From the NCBI GenBank assembly GCA_017650105.1, contig JAGCFO010000039.1:66571-109151 (forward strand): a stretch of 42,581 nt of DNA, given 5' to 3'. The stretch is from Bacteroidaceae bacterium (GTDB lineage Bacteria; Bacteroidota; Bacteroidia; Bacteroidales; Bacteroidaceae). Positions 17,139 to 25,782 of this stretch are shown here, one piece after another. The position numbers and the translations under genes were made by a program. How positions within the stretch are numbered: position 1 is the first letter of the stretch; every line of letters begins with the position of its first letter. Below the pieces are notes generated by a model. That model had not been told where the DNA came from. It was given only the letters and a program-made list of their open reading frames with translations, and searched no databases.

Positions 17139-17639
17139 ATGGTTAAGTTTCTCTACCGATTATTATGGTTCGTGGGCCTCTTCCTTCTACAGGTCCTCTT
17201 CCTCAATCGCATCCACTGGTTCGGGGTTGCGACTCCCTTCCTCTACATCTACTTTATATTAACTCTCGATCATAATATGTCGCGTAGCCAGCTGATGCTG
17301 TGGGCTTTCTTCCTTGGACTGGCTATTGACATTTTCAGCAACACCTTTGGCGTTCATGCTGCTGCATGCACTCTCACAGCCTTTATCCGCCCCTCTGTGC
17401 TGCGAATGTTTTTCATCCGTGAAGAAAAAGAAATCTACGAGCCAGGCATGCGCGCAATGGGGAGCAGCGTATTCTTCTACTACGTGCTGGCTTGCACCCT
17501 CATACACCACACGATGGTGTTCCTTCTGGAGTTCTTCTCCTTCTCACACATGGGACTCTTGTTGCTCCATATCGGCGCCAGCACGCTACTTACTGTCCTT
17601 CTGATTATGATTGTCGAACTTGTCAGACACAACAGATAA
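17139..17639 (+). CDS. mreD: MreD, rod-shape-determining membrane protein
   Basis: This 166-aa very hydrophobic protein, with five or so membrane segments, matches MreD by size, composition and position between mreC and mrdA. MreD binds MreC and tunes its activation of PBP2. Sequence conservation in this family is low; LGLAIDIFSNTFGVHAAACTL near the middle is the recognisable patch. Its TAA stop overlaps the mrdA ATG (TAATG), indicating translational coupling. Confidence 0.88.
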   Translation: MVKFLYRLLWFVGLFLLQVLFLNRIHWFGVATPFLYIYFILTLDHNMSRSQLMLWAFFLGLAIDIFSNTFGVHAAACTLTAFIRPSVLRMFFIREEKEIYEPGMRAMGSSVFFYYVLACTLIHHTMVFLLEFFSFSHMGLLLLHIGASTLLTVLLIMIVELVRHNR

Positions 17640-19486
17640 TGAACGATGAATTCAGATATGACAATCGCAGGTTCGTTATTGGTGGCATCGTCATAGCCAT
17701 CATTGCTGTTTTCATCGTCCGCCTCTTCTCGCTCCAGATTCTCAGCAAGGAATATAAGGAACAGGGTGACAACAATGCTTTCCTAAATAAGACCATTTAC
17801 CCCTCTCGAGGCGTCATCTACGATCGAGAAGGGCGTTTGCTTGTCTTCAACCAACCAGCCTACGATGTTCTCGTTTGCATGCGAGAAGTTAGCGATCTCG
17901 ACACACTTGCTTTCTGCCAAGCACTCAACATCACCAAAGAGCAGTTCGACAAGCGCATGGCTGACATCAAGAACCGCACTCTCAATCCCGGATACTCACG
18001 CTATACCGAACAAGTATTTCTCAGCCAACTCACGGCAACTGACTGCGCGCAGCTTATTGAGCAACTCTACAAGTTCAAAGGTTTCTCCACTCGTTTGCGT
18101 ACCATCCGTCAATATAACTACCCAAATGCAGGACATCTACTCGGCGACATGGGCGAAGTCTCCAAGAAAGACATGGCTAACGACGACTACTACAGTAGGG
18201 GCGACTACATAGGGAAGCAAGGCGTTGAAAGCTTCTATGAGAAAGAGCTGCGAGGCCAAAAAGGCGTTGAGGTGCTTCTTCGTGATGCTCACGGTCGAAT
18301 ACAAGGTAACTACATGGATGGAGCCTACGATGTGGCTGCCGTACCTGGCAAAAACCTGACGCTAAGCATCGACATGGAACTTCAAGCACTGGGAGAGCGT
18401 CTGATGACAAACAAAATAGGTAGCATCGTTGCCATTGAGCCTTCCACAGGCGAAGTACTCTGTATGGTATCATCTCCTACGTTCGACCCTCACGAACTAA
18501 TCGGCAGGCAGCGCGGAGCCAATCATCAGAAGCTAAGCCAAGACAAACGTAAGCCTCTCCTCAATCGTGCCATTCAAGGAACCTACCCTCCTGGTTCTAC
18601 ATTCAAAACATCCCAAGCGCTCACTTATCTGCAAGAAGGAATCATCACTCCTGAGACTCTACTACCTTGCACCCATGGTTTCGTGCTCGGAAGCCTCCAT
18701 GTGGGTTGTCACGACGGCACAACCAGTTGGACTGTAGTTCCTGCCATCGCCACATCTTGCAATGGTTTCTTCTGCTGGGGACTATATCGCATGATGGGCT
18801 CCTCCAAATTTTCTAATGTTCAGCAAGCCATGACGGTTTGGAAAGATCACATGGTTGACATGGGTTTTGGCTACAAGCTTGGTATTGACTTACCTGGAGA
18901 GCAACGTGGGTTTATTCCGAATGCGGCTTACTACGATAAGGTGTACAAAGGCTCTTGGAAAGGTCAAACCATCATCAGTATCGCTATCGGACAGGGAGAA
19001 GTCACCCTCACACCCATGCAGATTGCTAATCTTGGTGCCACCATTGCCAATCGTGGCTACTACATTGCTCCGCACGTAGTGCGCGAGATACAAGGAGTGG
19101 AGCTCGACAGCCTATACCACACGCGCCACTACACCACTGTGGAGCGACGCTACTATGACATAGTGGTGCAGGGTATGCGCAACGCCGTTCTGATGGGTAC
19201 CTGCCGCAGCGCTAACTCCCCCTTCTTCGAGGTTTGCGGAAAGACTGGTACGGCACAGAATCGCGGTAAAGACCATTCTGTCTTCATGGGATTCGCGCCA
19301 AAGGATGACCCGAAAATCGCGATATGCGTATTCGTCGAAAACGGAGGCTATGGAGCTGTCTACGGAGTTCCTATCGGTGCGCTCATGATGGAGCAATACA
19401 TCAACGGCAGCCTGTGCGAAGCCAGCGAAAAGAAAGCCAGCGATTTTGAGAACCGCGTCATTCATTATGGTGATACCGAACGTTAA
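17639..19486 (+). CDS. mrdA: PBP2, elongation-specific peptidoglycan transpeptidase
   Basis: PBP2 crosslinks new lateral-wall peptidoglycan in the rod complex. The start is the ATG at 17639 that overlaps the mreD stop, giving 615 aa; the frame is open further upstream, but only as a shadow of mreD. A single N-terminal membrane anchor (about residues 13-30) precedes the dimerisation domain. The transpeptidase motifs are Ser320-T-F-Lys323, Ser373-C-Asn375 and Lys535-Thr-Gly537. rodA, its glycosyltransferase partner, follows 21 bases downstream. Confidence 0.95.
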   Translation: MNDEFRYDNRRFVIGGIVIAIIAVFIVRLFSLQILSKEYKEQGDNNAFLNKTIYPSRGVIYDREGRLLVFNQPAYDVLVCMREVSDLDTLAFCQALNITKEQFDKRMADIKNRTLNPGYSRYTEQVFLSQLTATDCAQLIEQLYKFKGFSTRLRTIRQYNYPNAGHLLGDMGEVSKKDMANDDYYSRGDYIGKQGVESFYEKELRGQKGVEVLLRDAHGRIQGNYMDGAYDVAAVPGKNLTLSIDMELQALGERLMTNKIGSIVAIEPSTGEVLCMVSSPTFDPHELIGRQRGANHQKLSQDKRKPLLNRAIQGTYPPGSTFKTSQALTYLQEGIITPETLLPCTHGFVLGSLHVGCHDGTTSWTVVPAIATSCNGFFCWGLYRMMGSSKFSNVQQAMTVWKDHMVDMGFGYKLGIDLPGEQRGFIPNAAYYDKVYKGSWKGQTIISIAIGQGEVTLTPMQIANLGATIANRGYYIAPHVVREIQGVELDSLYHTRHYTTVERRYYDIVVQGMRNAVLMGTCRSANSPFFEVCGKTGTAQNRGKDHSVFMGFAPKDDPKIAICVFVENGGYGAVYGVPIGALMMEQYINGSLCEASEKKASDFENRVIHYGDTER

Positions 19487-19507
19487 CACTCTCCCCGATA
19501 CGCAGAT

Positions 19508-20965
19508 ATGGCAACACGCAATGCAAATATAGGTAAGTCTGTCGACTGGGTTACAATCATCCTCTACGCCATCCTCATCATCTGCGGATGGTTCAGCATC
19601 TGCGGTGCCAGCTACGACTTCACAAATCACGATTTCTTCAGCTTTGCCACACGCTCAGGCAAGCAGCTTATCTGGATTGGCTTCGCTCTAGTCATAGGCA
19701 TAGTGTTGCTCAACATTGAGAAGAAATACTACGAGCTCCTCGCCTATCCTGTGTATGCGGCATTCATAGCCCTGCTCATAGTCACCATCTTCATTGCTCC
19801 CGATACCAAGGGCAGCCACTCTTGGCTGGTATTCGGCCCTGTCAAGGTGCAGCCTGCCGAGTTCGCCAAGTTTGCCACAGCATTGGCATTAGGCAAGCTT
19901 ATCAGCACCTATAACTTCTCCATAAGCAAGCGCTCCGACTTCATCAAAGCACTTGCCATCATCATCCTGCCCATGTTGCTCATTATAGCGCAGAGCGAAA
20001 CAGGCTCGGCACTTGTCTATCTTGCCTTTTTCCTGGTACTCTACCGCGAGGGCATGACAGGCTCGCTGCTGCTTGTAGGAGTTTGCGCCGTAGTATACTT
20101 CATTCTCGGCATCAGCCTTGGAGACCAATCGTTTGCCACCATGCCTGTCGATACCGGCAGGTTTGCGGTGTTGCTCATCATCCCTGTTATCACGGCACTC
20201 ATGCTGCGCATCTATGCCCACGACAACAAGCGTGCCCTCATCGTGTTGCTAACTTCCCTGGGCACCACACTTGCCGCTTACCTTGCCTCGCGCTACTTCG
20301 TGCCCTTCAACATCTGCATTGTGCAGATTGCCGTTTGTGTGCTCATCTTCCTCTATCTGCTTATCGTCTATTCCCTTGAGCGCCGTGCGCCGTACATTCT
20401 TATCGGCATCTTCGCCCTTGCCTCCGTAGGGTTCCACTACTCCTGCGACTATGTGTTCAACAACGTGCTCGAAGACTATCAGCAGGCTCGCATCCGTGTG
20501 ACGCTGGGACTTGATGTCGACGACAAGGGAGTGGGCTACAACGTCAACCAGTCGAAGATTGCCATCGGCTCGGGAGGAGTGTTTGGGAAAGGCTTCCTCA
20601 AGGGTACTCAGACCAAGCTCGACTACGTGCCCGAGCAGGCTACCGACTTCATTTTCTGCACCATCGGCGAGGAAAAGGGATTTGTGGGTTCTGCCTTCGT
20701 GCTCATCCTCTTCGGAGCATTCATCCTACGCTTGCTCAGGCTTGCCGAGCGGCAGGGAAGCAACCGGTTTGCGCGAGTCTACGGCTACTCCATAGTGTGC
20801 ATCTTCACCCTCCACTTGCTTATCAACATCGGTATGGTGCTTGGGCTCACACCCGTCATAGGCATCCCCCTGCCCTTCTTCAGCTACGGAGGCAGCTCCC
20901 TCTGGGGATTCACCATCATGCTTGCTATCTTCCTGCGCATGGATTCAGAGCGCACAGTACGTTGA
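19508..20965 (+). CDS. rodA: RodA, SEDS peptidoglycan glycosyltransferase
   Basis: RodA polymerises lipid II into glycan strands together with PBP2. The 485-aa polytopic protein contains the SEDS hallmarks: WLVFGPVKVQPAEFAKFA early, QSETGSALVYLAFFLVLYREG in the middle, and a C-terminal GLTPVIGIPLPFFSYGGSS. About ten membrane segments can be picked out. The middle section (residues about 180-290) carries extra hydrophobic sequence compared with the E. coli protein (370 aa), which I believe is common in Bacteroidetes RodA. Confidence 0.95.
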   Translation: MATRNANIGKSVDWVTIILYAILIICGWFSICGASYDFTNHDFFSFATRSGKQLIWIGFALVIGIVLLNIEKKYYELLAYPVYAAFIALLIVTIFIAPDTKGSHSWLVFGPVKVQPAEFAKFATALALGKLISTYNFSISKRSDFIKALAIIILPMLLIIAQSETGSALVYLAFFLVLYREGMTGSLLLVGVCAVVYFILGISLGDQSFATMPVDTGRFAVLLIIPVITALMLRIYAHDNKRALIVLLTSLGTTLAAYLASRYFVPFNICIVQIAVCVLIFLYLLIVYSLERRAPYILIGIFALASVGFHYSCDYVFNNVLEDYQQARIRVTLGLDVDDKGVGYNVNQSKIAIGSGGVFGKGFLKGTQTKLDYVPEQATDFIFCTIGEEKGFVGSAFVLILFGAFILRLLRLAERQGSNRFARVYGYSIVCIFTLHLLINIGMVLGLTPVIGIPLPFFSYGGSSLWGFTIMLAIFLRMDSERTVR

Positions 20966-20992
20966 CTTCATAACAAACTAACCCTCTCTACC

Positions 20993-22159
20993 ATGAACAT
21001 CACCCAACGCATCACCGGAGCACGTATCGTTACCCCAAAAGGCATCATCCCTAACGGATTTATCACCTGGATAGACGGCACCATAGTCGAGATTGGCACC
21101 GATGTCAGCCAAGCTACCGTCGTGGAGTGCCAACGTGAGTATGACGTCAACGGAGCTTACGTCGCTCCAGGATGCATTGACATGCACGTTCACGGAGCTG
21201 CCGGGCACGACTTTATGGAAGCGACGCCTCAGGCATTCGATGCTATCCGCCTTGCACACGCTCGGCACGGAACCACCAGCATGCTTGCCACGCTTGCCGT
21301 CTCTCCTCCTGAAGTCATCGACTCTTGCATCACCATCGTCGACAGCAGGCTCTCGCAAGGAAAGGGAGCTCAGCTGCTGGGGCTCCACCTTGAGGGCAAC
21401 TACATCAATCCTCTCATGAAAGGGGCACAAGACCCTACTTACATCACCCTTCCCCAGCCCGACGAGTACCAGGCTCTCCTGTGCCGCACACGCTCTATAC
21501 GCCGCTGGAGCGCAGCCCCCGAACTGCCTGGCGCCCTTGAGTTTGCACGCTACGCTCGTCTGCAGGGCACCGTCGTAGCCCTCGCCCACACCTGTGCCGA
21601 CTATGCCCAAGTGCGCGCAGCCTACGAAGCAGGGTTTACGCACGCCACCCACTTCTACAATGCTATGACAACCGTCCATAAAGAAGGCATCTACAAGCAT
21701 GAAGGCACCGTAGAGGGCGTTTACCTTACCGACGGCATCACGGTAGAAGTCATTGCCGACGGCATCCACGTGCCCCCCGCTCTGCTGCGGCTTGTGCATA
21801 AACTGAAAGGAGCCTCGCGCACAGCCCTCGTCACCGACGCTATGTGTGCCGCAGCCTGCGAAGGCACCACGCCAGTCTTCGATGCGCGCACCGTTGTGGA
21901 GGACGGCGTCTGCAAGATGGCCGACGGCAGCGCCCTTGCAGGCAGCATCGCCACAGCCGACGTCCTCATCCGCACTATGCTGCAAGCCGGCATCCCCCTG
22001 CCCGAAGTGATGCGGATGGCTGCCGACACCCCCGCGCGCATTCTCGGCATCGACGACAAGAAGGGAACCCTCACACCTGGAAAGGATGCCGACATCATCG
22101 TGTTTGACGACGACATACGCATCTCCTACGTCTTCATCAGGGGGCAACTCCTCGCGTAG
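20993..22159 (+). CDS. nagA: N-acetylglucosamine-6-phosphate deacetylase
   Basis: NagA removes the acetyl group from GlcNAc-6-phosphate, returning amino sugar from recycled or imported wall material to glucosamine-6-phosphate. The 388-aa amidohydrolase-fold protein has the metal-binding DMHVHGAAGHDF, the family patch GLHLEGNYINPLMKGAQ, ALAHTCADYAQVRAAYEAGFTHATHFYNAM and a later ALVTDAM. The C-terminal GTLTPGKDADIIVFD is typical for amidohydrolases. It follows rodA by 27 bases, so it is probably the last gene of the purH-mre-rodA transcript and links wall synthesis with amino-sugar salvage. Confidence 0.93.
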   Translation: MNITQRITGARIVTPKGIIPNGFITWIDGTIVEIGTDVSQATVVECQREYDVNGAYVAPGCIDMHVHGAAGHDFMEATPQAFDAIRLAHARHGTTSMLATLAVSPPEVIDSCITIVDSRLSQGKGAQLLGLHLEGNYINPLMKGAQDPTYITLPQPDEYQALLCRTRSIRRWSAAPELPGALEFARYARLQGTVVALAHTCADYAQVRAAYEAGFTHATHFYNAMTTVHKEGIYKHEGTVEGVYLTDGITVEVIADGIHVPPALLRLVHKLKGASRTALVTDAMCAAACEGTTPVFDARTVVEDGVCKMADGSALAGSIATADVLIRTMLQAGIPLPEVMRMAADTPARILGIDDKKGTLTPGKDADIIVFDDDIRISYVFIRGQLLA

Positions 22160-22310
22160 GTTACTGCCGATAAGGATGTGGCGTCAAGTCACTACCCCAC
22201 ACAAAGGATAATCTCCGCACAAAGGGCGTCAGCAAAAAAGGGACAGAAGCGAAGGAAACTATGCTGCGGCAGAGCCGAAACGCTCTTCTTCCACTCTCGT
22301 TTTGTTGTTG

Positions 22311-22387
22311 CAACACGTTGGGACACCTTACCCAACACGTTGGGACACCTTGCACAACACGTTGGGAAAGCTTGCACAACACGTTGG
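22311..22387. repeat. Four tandem copies of a 22-bp CAACACGTTGGG repeat
   Basis: CAACACGTTGG occurs at exactly 22-bp steps (22311, 22333, 22355, 22377), separated by related spacers such as GACACCTTGCA. The array is closed by a TTGCAC/GTGCAA stem (22372-22377 / 22387-22392), and its left edge is a GTTGCAAC palindrome (22307-22314). The period is two turns of DNA. The spacers are too short and alike for a CRISPR. Confidence 0.88.
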
Positions 22388-22566
22388 TGCAACAAAAAAG
22401 ACAAAGCATATTCACCCATTTATTAGGATGACACGCATTTTGAGCCTTCTTCGGCATTGTTTTTTGCGTGAAAGGGATTCCGGCTTTGTGGCAACGAGAC
22501 GAAAGGCAAAGCCGTTGCTTGAGAGAGGCAGAATTCAAACCGATAGTGAAAAAAAGTGTGAGATAT

Positions 22567-22597
22567 TTGGCTATTAAGGGGAAAACGCGTTCCTTTG
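22567..22597 (+). promoter_or_regulatory. Possible promoter for the DUF285 protein gene
   Basis: TTG at 22567-22569, 20 bases, then TTCCTTTG at 22590-22597, one mismatch from TAnnTTTG. The -7 box overlaps the hairpin at 22590-22605. The leader would be about 85 bases. Confidence 0.4.
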
Positions 22598-22688
22598 CGA
22601 AGGAAATCCGATAAGGAATACGCACGTGAAAGCACTTTTTGTATTCACATCACCATGAAAGAAAAACATTAAAGCTATACAACCACCT

Positions 22689-24728
22689 ATGAAAAAAGCA
22701 CTTCATCGCACCGTCCTTCTTCTCGCCCTCGTGGCATTGAGCTCTGCCCGTCTGTCGGCTCAAGACAGACAGGCCTACGCCGAATACATCGCCTCGGAAG
22801 GCTCGCTCACCTTCTACTACGACACGCAGCGCGACATGCGCACGGGTGTGGTATATGACCTGAATGAAATTGGAAAGAATCCTGACTGGTATACGGATGG
22901 GAGTAATTCATCTGTCACCACCGTGACGTTCAACTCCTCGTTTGTCGACGCAAGGCCGACCACCTTGACTGGATGGTTTGAAGACATGAGGAATCTTACT
23001 GTTATCAACAACATGCAGTACCTCAACACTAGCCAGGTAAAATACATGTATCGTACGTTCCATAATTGCACAAGACTCAAATCCCTCAACCTGAGCACTT
23101 GGGACACGAGCAACGTTATAGATATGGGCTCCATCTTTTATAACTGTAATCAACTCACCACTCTCAACCTGAACGATTGGGACACCGGGAAAGTAGAAAA
23201 CATGTCGTACATGTTTTACAGTTGCGCTATGCTTCCTTCCCTCAACGTGATGAACTGGGACACCAGCAGCGTTACAAACATGTACTGCATGTTTGCCAGC
23301 TGCTATAATCTGTCGCTTCTCGTTGTCAGATACTGGGATACCAGCAACGTTACAAACATGAGTAACTTGTTTAGCTACTGCCAAAAACTCAAGGCTCTGG
23401 AAGTAAAAGACTGGAACACCAGCAAAGTTACAAACATGAACGGCATGTTCAACTACTGTAAAGCACTCACCGAAATCAATCTGGAAGGCTTCAACACGGC
23501 AAAGGTGACAAAGATGGAAAAAATGTTCTATCACTGCGAAAACCTGTCTGAGGTTAAGATAGGCAGCAAATGGAACACTTCTGTCGTTACCACAATGAAC
23601 TACATGTTTGAGGGATGCTCGAATCTGAAAACAATCTTCTCGGGCAGCAACTGGCAGATAGGCAGCACAGCCACCACAACAGATATGTTCAAAGACTGCT
23701 CTCTCCTCAAAGGAGGAAACGGAACATCATACAACTCCAGCCACACAGACGGAACCTACGCCCGCGTTGATGCGGCAGGAACCCCCGGCTACCTTACCGA
23801 CAAGATCCCCTACGCTTTCATTTCCAACGACGGAACTACCCTTACCTTCTACTACGACAAACAAAAGAATACGCGCACAGGCGGCACAACCACCTTTCTT
23901 CCTTCTGGACAAGCCGAGTCTGGCTGGTCTTATGCCGCTCAGACTATCACCACAGTGACATTTGACTCCTCGTTTGCCGATGCAAGGCCAACTTCCACCT
24001 ATAGCTGGTTCCTCGGGATGCGAAACCTTGAGGCCTTCCGCAACCTTGAGAACCTCAACACCAGCGAGGTGACAAATATGGGCATGATGTTTGCCCAAGG
24101 CTTAAGCAAGATAACAAACCTTGACCTTAGTTCTCTCGATACCCGCAACGTTACTGACATGTACGGCATGTTCAACGCCTGCGGTGCACGCCATATCAAT
24201 TTGCGCGGGTGGGACACAGGAAACGTTACCGACATGAGCTATATGTTCTATTACTGCTCAAGGACCATCACCCTTGACCTGCGCGACTGGGACGTCTCAA
24301 AAGTAACTACAATAGAAGGCATATTCTCTTATTGCAGTTCCCTGACTACTATCTATGCCGATGATTGGTTTGATTTGATGACTTCTCTCGAGTATTATAA
24401 CCATATTTTCAGCGGCTGCACCAGCCTCGTGGGCGGAAGGGGAACGAAATACGACGCTGGGATGGCCAACGACAATGTTTTTGCCATAGTAGACTACTAT
24501 CTCTATGACAGTCCTGGCTTATTCACACTTGCTCCCCCTGAACCGGGAAACTTAAACAACGATGGAGAGATCAACGTGAGCGACGTCACAGGCCTTGTTA
24601 GCGTCATCCTGGGCAACGACAACACCGTTCCAAACTCTCTCAACCACAAGGCAGCCGACGTGAACGGTGACGGAGAAATAAACGTAAGCGACGTTACAGC
24701 TATAGTGAGCATCATACTCAACCAATAA
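22689..24728 (+). CDS. Secreted BspA-like DUF285-repeat protein with dockerin-like C-terminus
   Basis: The 679-aa protein has a signal peptide (MKKALHRTVLLLALVALSSA) ending near LSAQ. It is built of about 24-residue repeats of the DUF285 / BspA-family type with the pattern L-x-x-W-D-T-S-x-V-T-N-M-x-x-M-F-x-x-C. The chain is duplicated: residues about 33-365 and 378-620 both begin with SLTFYYD/TLTFYYD and a TTVTF..SSF.DARPT cap. The last 57 residues hold two calcium-loop motifs of dockerin type I style (NNDGEINVSDVT and VNGDGEINVSDVT). Such proteins are surface or secreted adhesin-like factors in Bacteroidales; the ligand is unknown. No partner cohesin gene is in the window, so the dockerin-like part may serve as a calcium-stabilised terminal domain. 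Confidence 0.88.
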   Translation: MKKALHRTVLLLALVALSSARLSAQDRQAYAEYIASEGSLTFYYDTQRDMRTGVVYDLNEIGKNPDWYTDGSNSSVTTVTFNSSFVDARPTTLTGWFEDMRNLTVINNMQYLNTSQVKYMYRTFHNCTRLKSLNLSTWDTSNVIDMGSIFYNCNQLTTLNLNDWDTGKVENMSYMFYSCAMLPSLNVMNWDTSSVTNMYCMFASCYNLSLLVVRYWDTSNVTNMSNLFSYCQKLKALEVKDWNTSKVTNMNGMFNYCKALTEINLEGFNTAKVTKMEKMFYHCENLSEVKIGSKWNTSVVTTMNYMFEGCSNLKTIFSGSNWQIGSTATTTDMFKDCSLLKGGNGTSYNSSHTDGTYARVDAAGTPGYLTDKIPYAFISNDGTTLTFYYDKQKNTRTGGTTTFLPSGQAESGWSYAAQTITTVTFDSSFADARPTSTYSWFLGMRNLEAFRNLENLNTSEVTNMGMMFAQGLSKITNLDLSSLDTRNVTDMYGMFNACGARHINLRGWDTGNVTDMSYMFYYCSRTITLDLRDWDVSKVTTIEGIFSYCSSLTTIYADDWFDLMTSLEYYNHIFSGCTSLVGGRGTKYDAGMANDNVFAIVDYYLYDSPGLFTLAPPEPGNLNNDGEINVSDVTGLVSVILGNDNTVPNSLNHKAADVNGDGEINVSDVTAIVSIILNQ

Positions 24729-24797
24729 CACCACAATCATAGCAGAACCAAAAGTGCTTGGCTTCCGCCTAATCGGAAAAAGTGATTCTACTATACT

Positions 24798-24832
24798 ACA
24801 AGTTCCTTTCTCTCACTAGAGGCGGGACTTGT
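24798..24832. terminator. Possible bidirectional terminator hairpin
   Basis: ACAAGT (24798-24803) pairs with ACTTGT (24827-24832), with an inner CTCT/AGAG stem, followed by TGTTTT. It lies between two convergent genes. The stem is broken, so confidence is low. Confidence 0.4.
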
Positions 24833-24846
24833 TGTTTTCATGGGAC

Positions 24847-25698
24847 TTACTTTTCCTGCTTCTGATACACTCTTACCCAATCGATGCGAAGTTCGGAAGG
24901 AAGCTGGGACGGTTCGCTCACAGCGCCTACCCATTTTCCGCCAAGCTGATTGGAGAGGATAATATAGAAAGGATAGTCGGGCCAAGGGAACTGGTACTCC
25001 TTTTCAGAAACACGGGGATAGGTGAATGTCTTCTTGTCGTTGACAAAGAAACAGATGCTGTCGGCATGAACCTCGGCAGCATACGTGTTCCAGTCGTCGG
25101 GTTTGATTTCAGCAGAAGCTGAATGGGCTCCTTTCTCGGGATCGTTGATGTGGAGCGTATAATGAGAATGGACCGTCTGATGTGCTACCGTCTCGAAATT
25201 GACGTGTTCCATAATGTCAATCTCAGCATATTCGGACTGGGGCAGACTTATATCGGGCATCAGCCAAAGCGCAGGCCAAAAGCCTTGAACGCTGTTGAAC
25301 TTAGCGCGCACCTCAAAGCGGGCAAGGCGGAACGACTTCTTATGATGGCTCCACACGCCTCCTGTAACGAAGGGTGTCGTGTCGGTTAACGTATCTTCGT
25401 TCACCTTGCCGAGAAGCACCAGCTGCCCGTTGTCAATGTAAGCAAGGTCAGGCCTTTGCGACATCATATCGTCCCAGTCAGACAATCCTCGCCCAATGCG
25501 GCTCCAGGATTGTTCGTCAATGGTGTCCCCATTAAACTCTTCTGCCCACACAAGTTTCCAGCCTTCGGATTGAGAAGAACAGGATGACATAAGCATAGCT
25601 GCCAATACCATCGCAGACAGTGCTGACAAAAGGTTTTTACTTGTTTTCCTGAAATAGGGAGAGTAGGTAAGATAGAAATATGGGTGAGTGTTTTTCAT
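24847..25698 (-). CDS. GH16-family glycoside hydrolase lipoprotein
   Basis: GH16 enzymes cleave beta-1,3/1,4-glucans or galactans. From ATG 25698 the protein is 283 aa. An earlier in-frame ATG at 25776 would put 26 further residues before the signal peptide and is unlikely. The signal segment LLSALSAMVLAAMLMSSC ends in a lipobox with Cys40 as the lipidated residue. The catalytic motif EIDIME is at residues 159-164, with Glu159 as expected nucleophile and Glu164 as acid/base. GGVWSHHKKSFRLARFEVRAK and GFWPALWLMP are family segments. The specificity (laminarinase, lichenase or other) cannot be told. It follows the acyltransferase by 84 bases, with no SusC/SusD nearby. Confidence 0.88.
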   Translation of the reverse strand: MKNTHPYFYLTYSPYFRKTSKNLLSALSAMVLAAMLMSSCSSQSEGWKLVWAEEFNGDTIDEQSWSRIGRGLSDWDDMMSQRPDLAYIDNGQLVLLGKVNEDTLTDTTPFVTGGVWSHHKKSFRLARFEVRAKFNSVQGFWPALWLMPDISLPQSEYAEIDIMEHVNFETVAHQTVHSHYTLHINDPEKGAHSASAEIKPDDWNTYAAEVHADSICFFVNDKKTFTYPRVSEKEYQFPWPDYPFYIILSNQLGGKWVGAVSEPSQLPSELRIDWVRVYQKQEK

Positions 25699-25782
25699 AA
25701 GGCCTGTTGACAATTTCAATATGTAATCAAAAACGACAAGTGCGAGGCGGTTATTTGTATGCGAGCAGCGTTGCATCGTTCT

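Larger units (their letters stand above)
22160..22688. other. Gene-free gap with tandem repeats and hairpins
   Basis: No coding frame here looks real; the short frames only read through the repeats. It contains the 22-bp tandem array at 22311-22387, an 8-bp stem CGGCTTTG/CAAAGCCG (22481-22488 / 22507-22514), and an overlapping alternative stem GCAACG/CGTTGC (22491-22496 / 22513-22518). A 6-bp hairpin TTCCTT-TGCG-AAGGAA lies at 22590-22605. The two overlapping stems are mutually exclusive. Confidence 0.6.

Noticed and set aside
17492..17638. Extended N-terminus of PBP2 over the end of mreD
   Set aside because: The product there is a shadow of mreD; ATG 17639 overlapping the mreD stop is the natural start.
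20978..22147. 389-codon minus-strand frame over nagA
   Set aside because: Antisense shadow of a clear NagA gene; the long open frame arises from codon bias.
22311..22387. Possible CRISPR array
   Set aside because: Repeat units are about 11-12 bp with near-identical 10-bp spacers and no cas genes nearby.
22161..22635. Several 60-150 codon frames on both strands over the 22-bp repeats
   Set aside because: They merely translate the tandem array and its flanks in several frames; no start with a ribosome site and no known domain.
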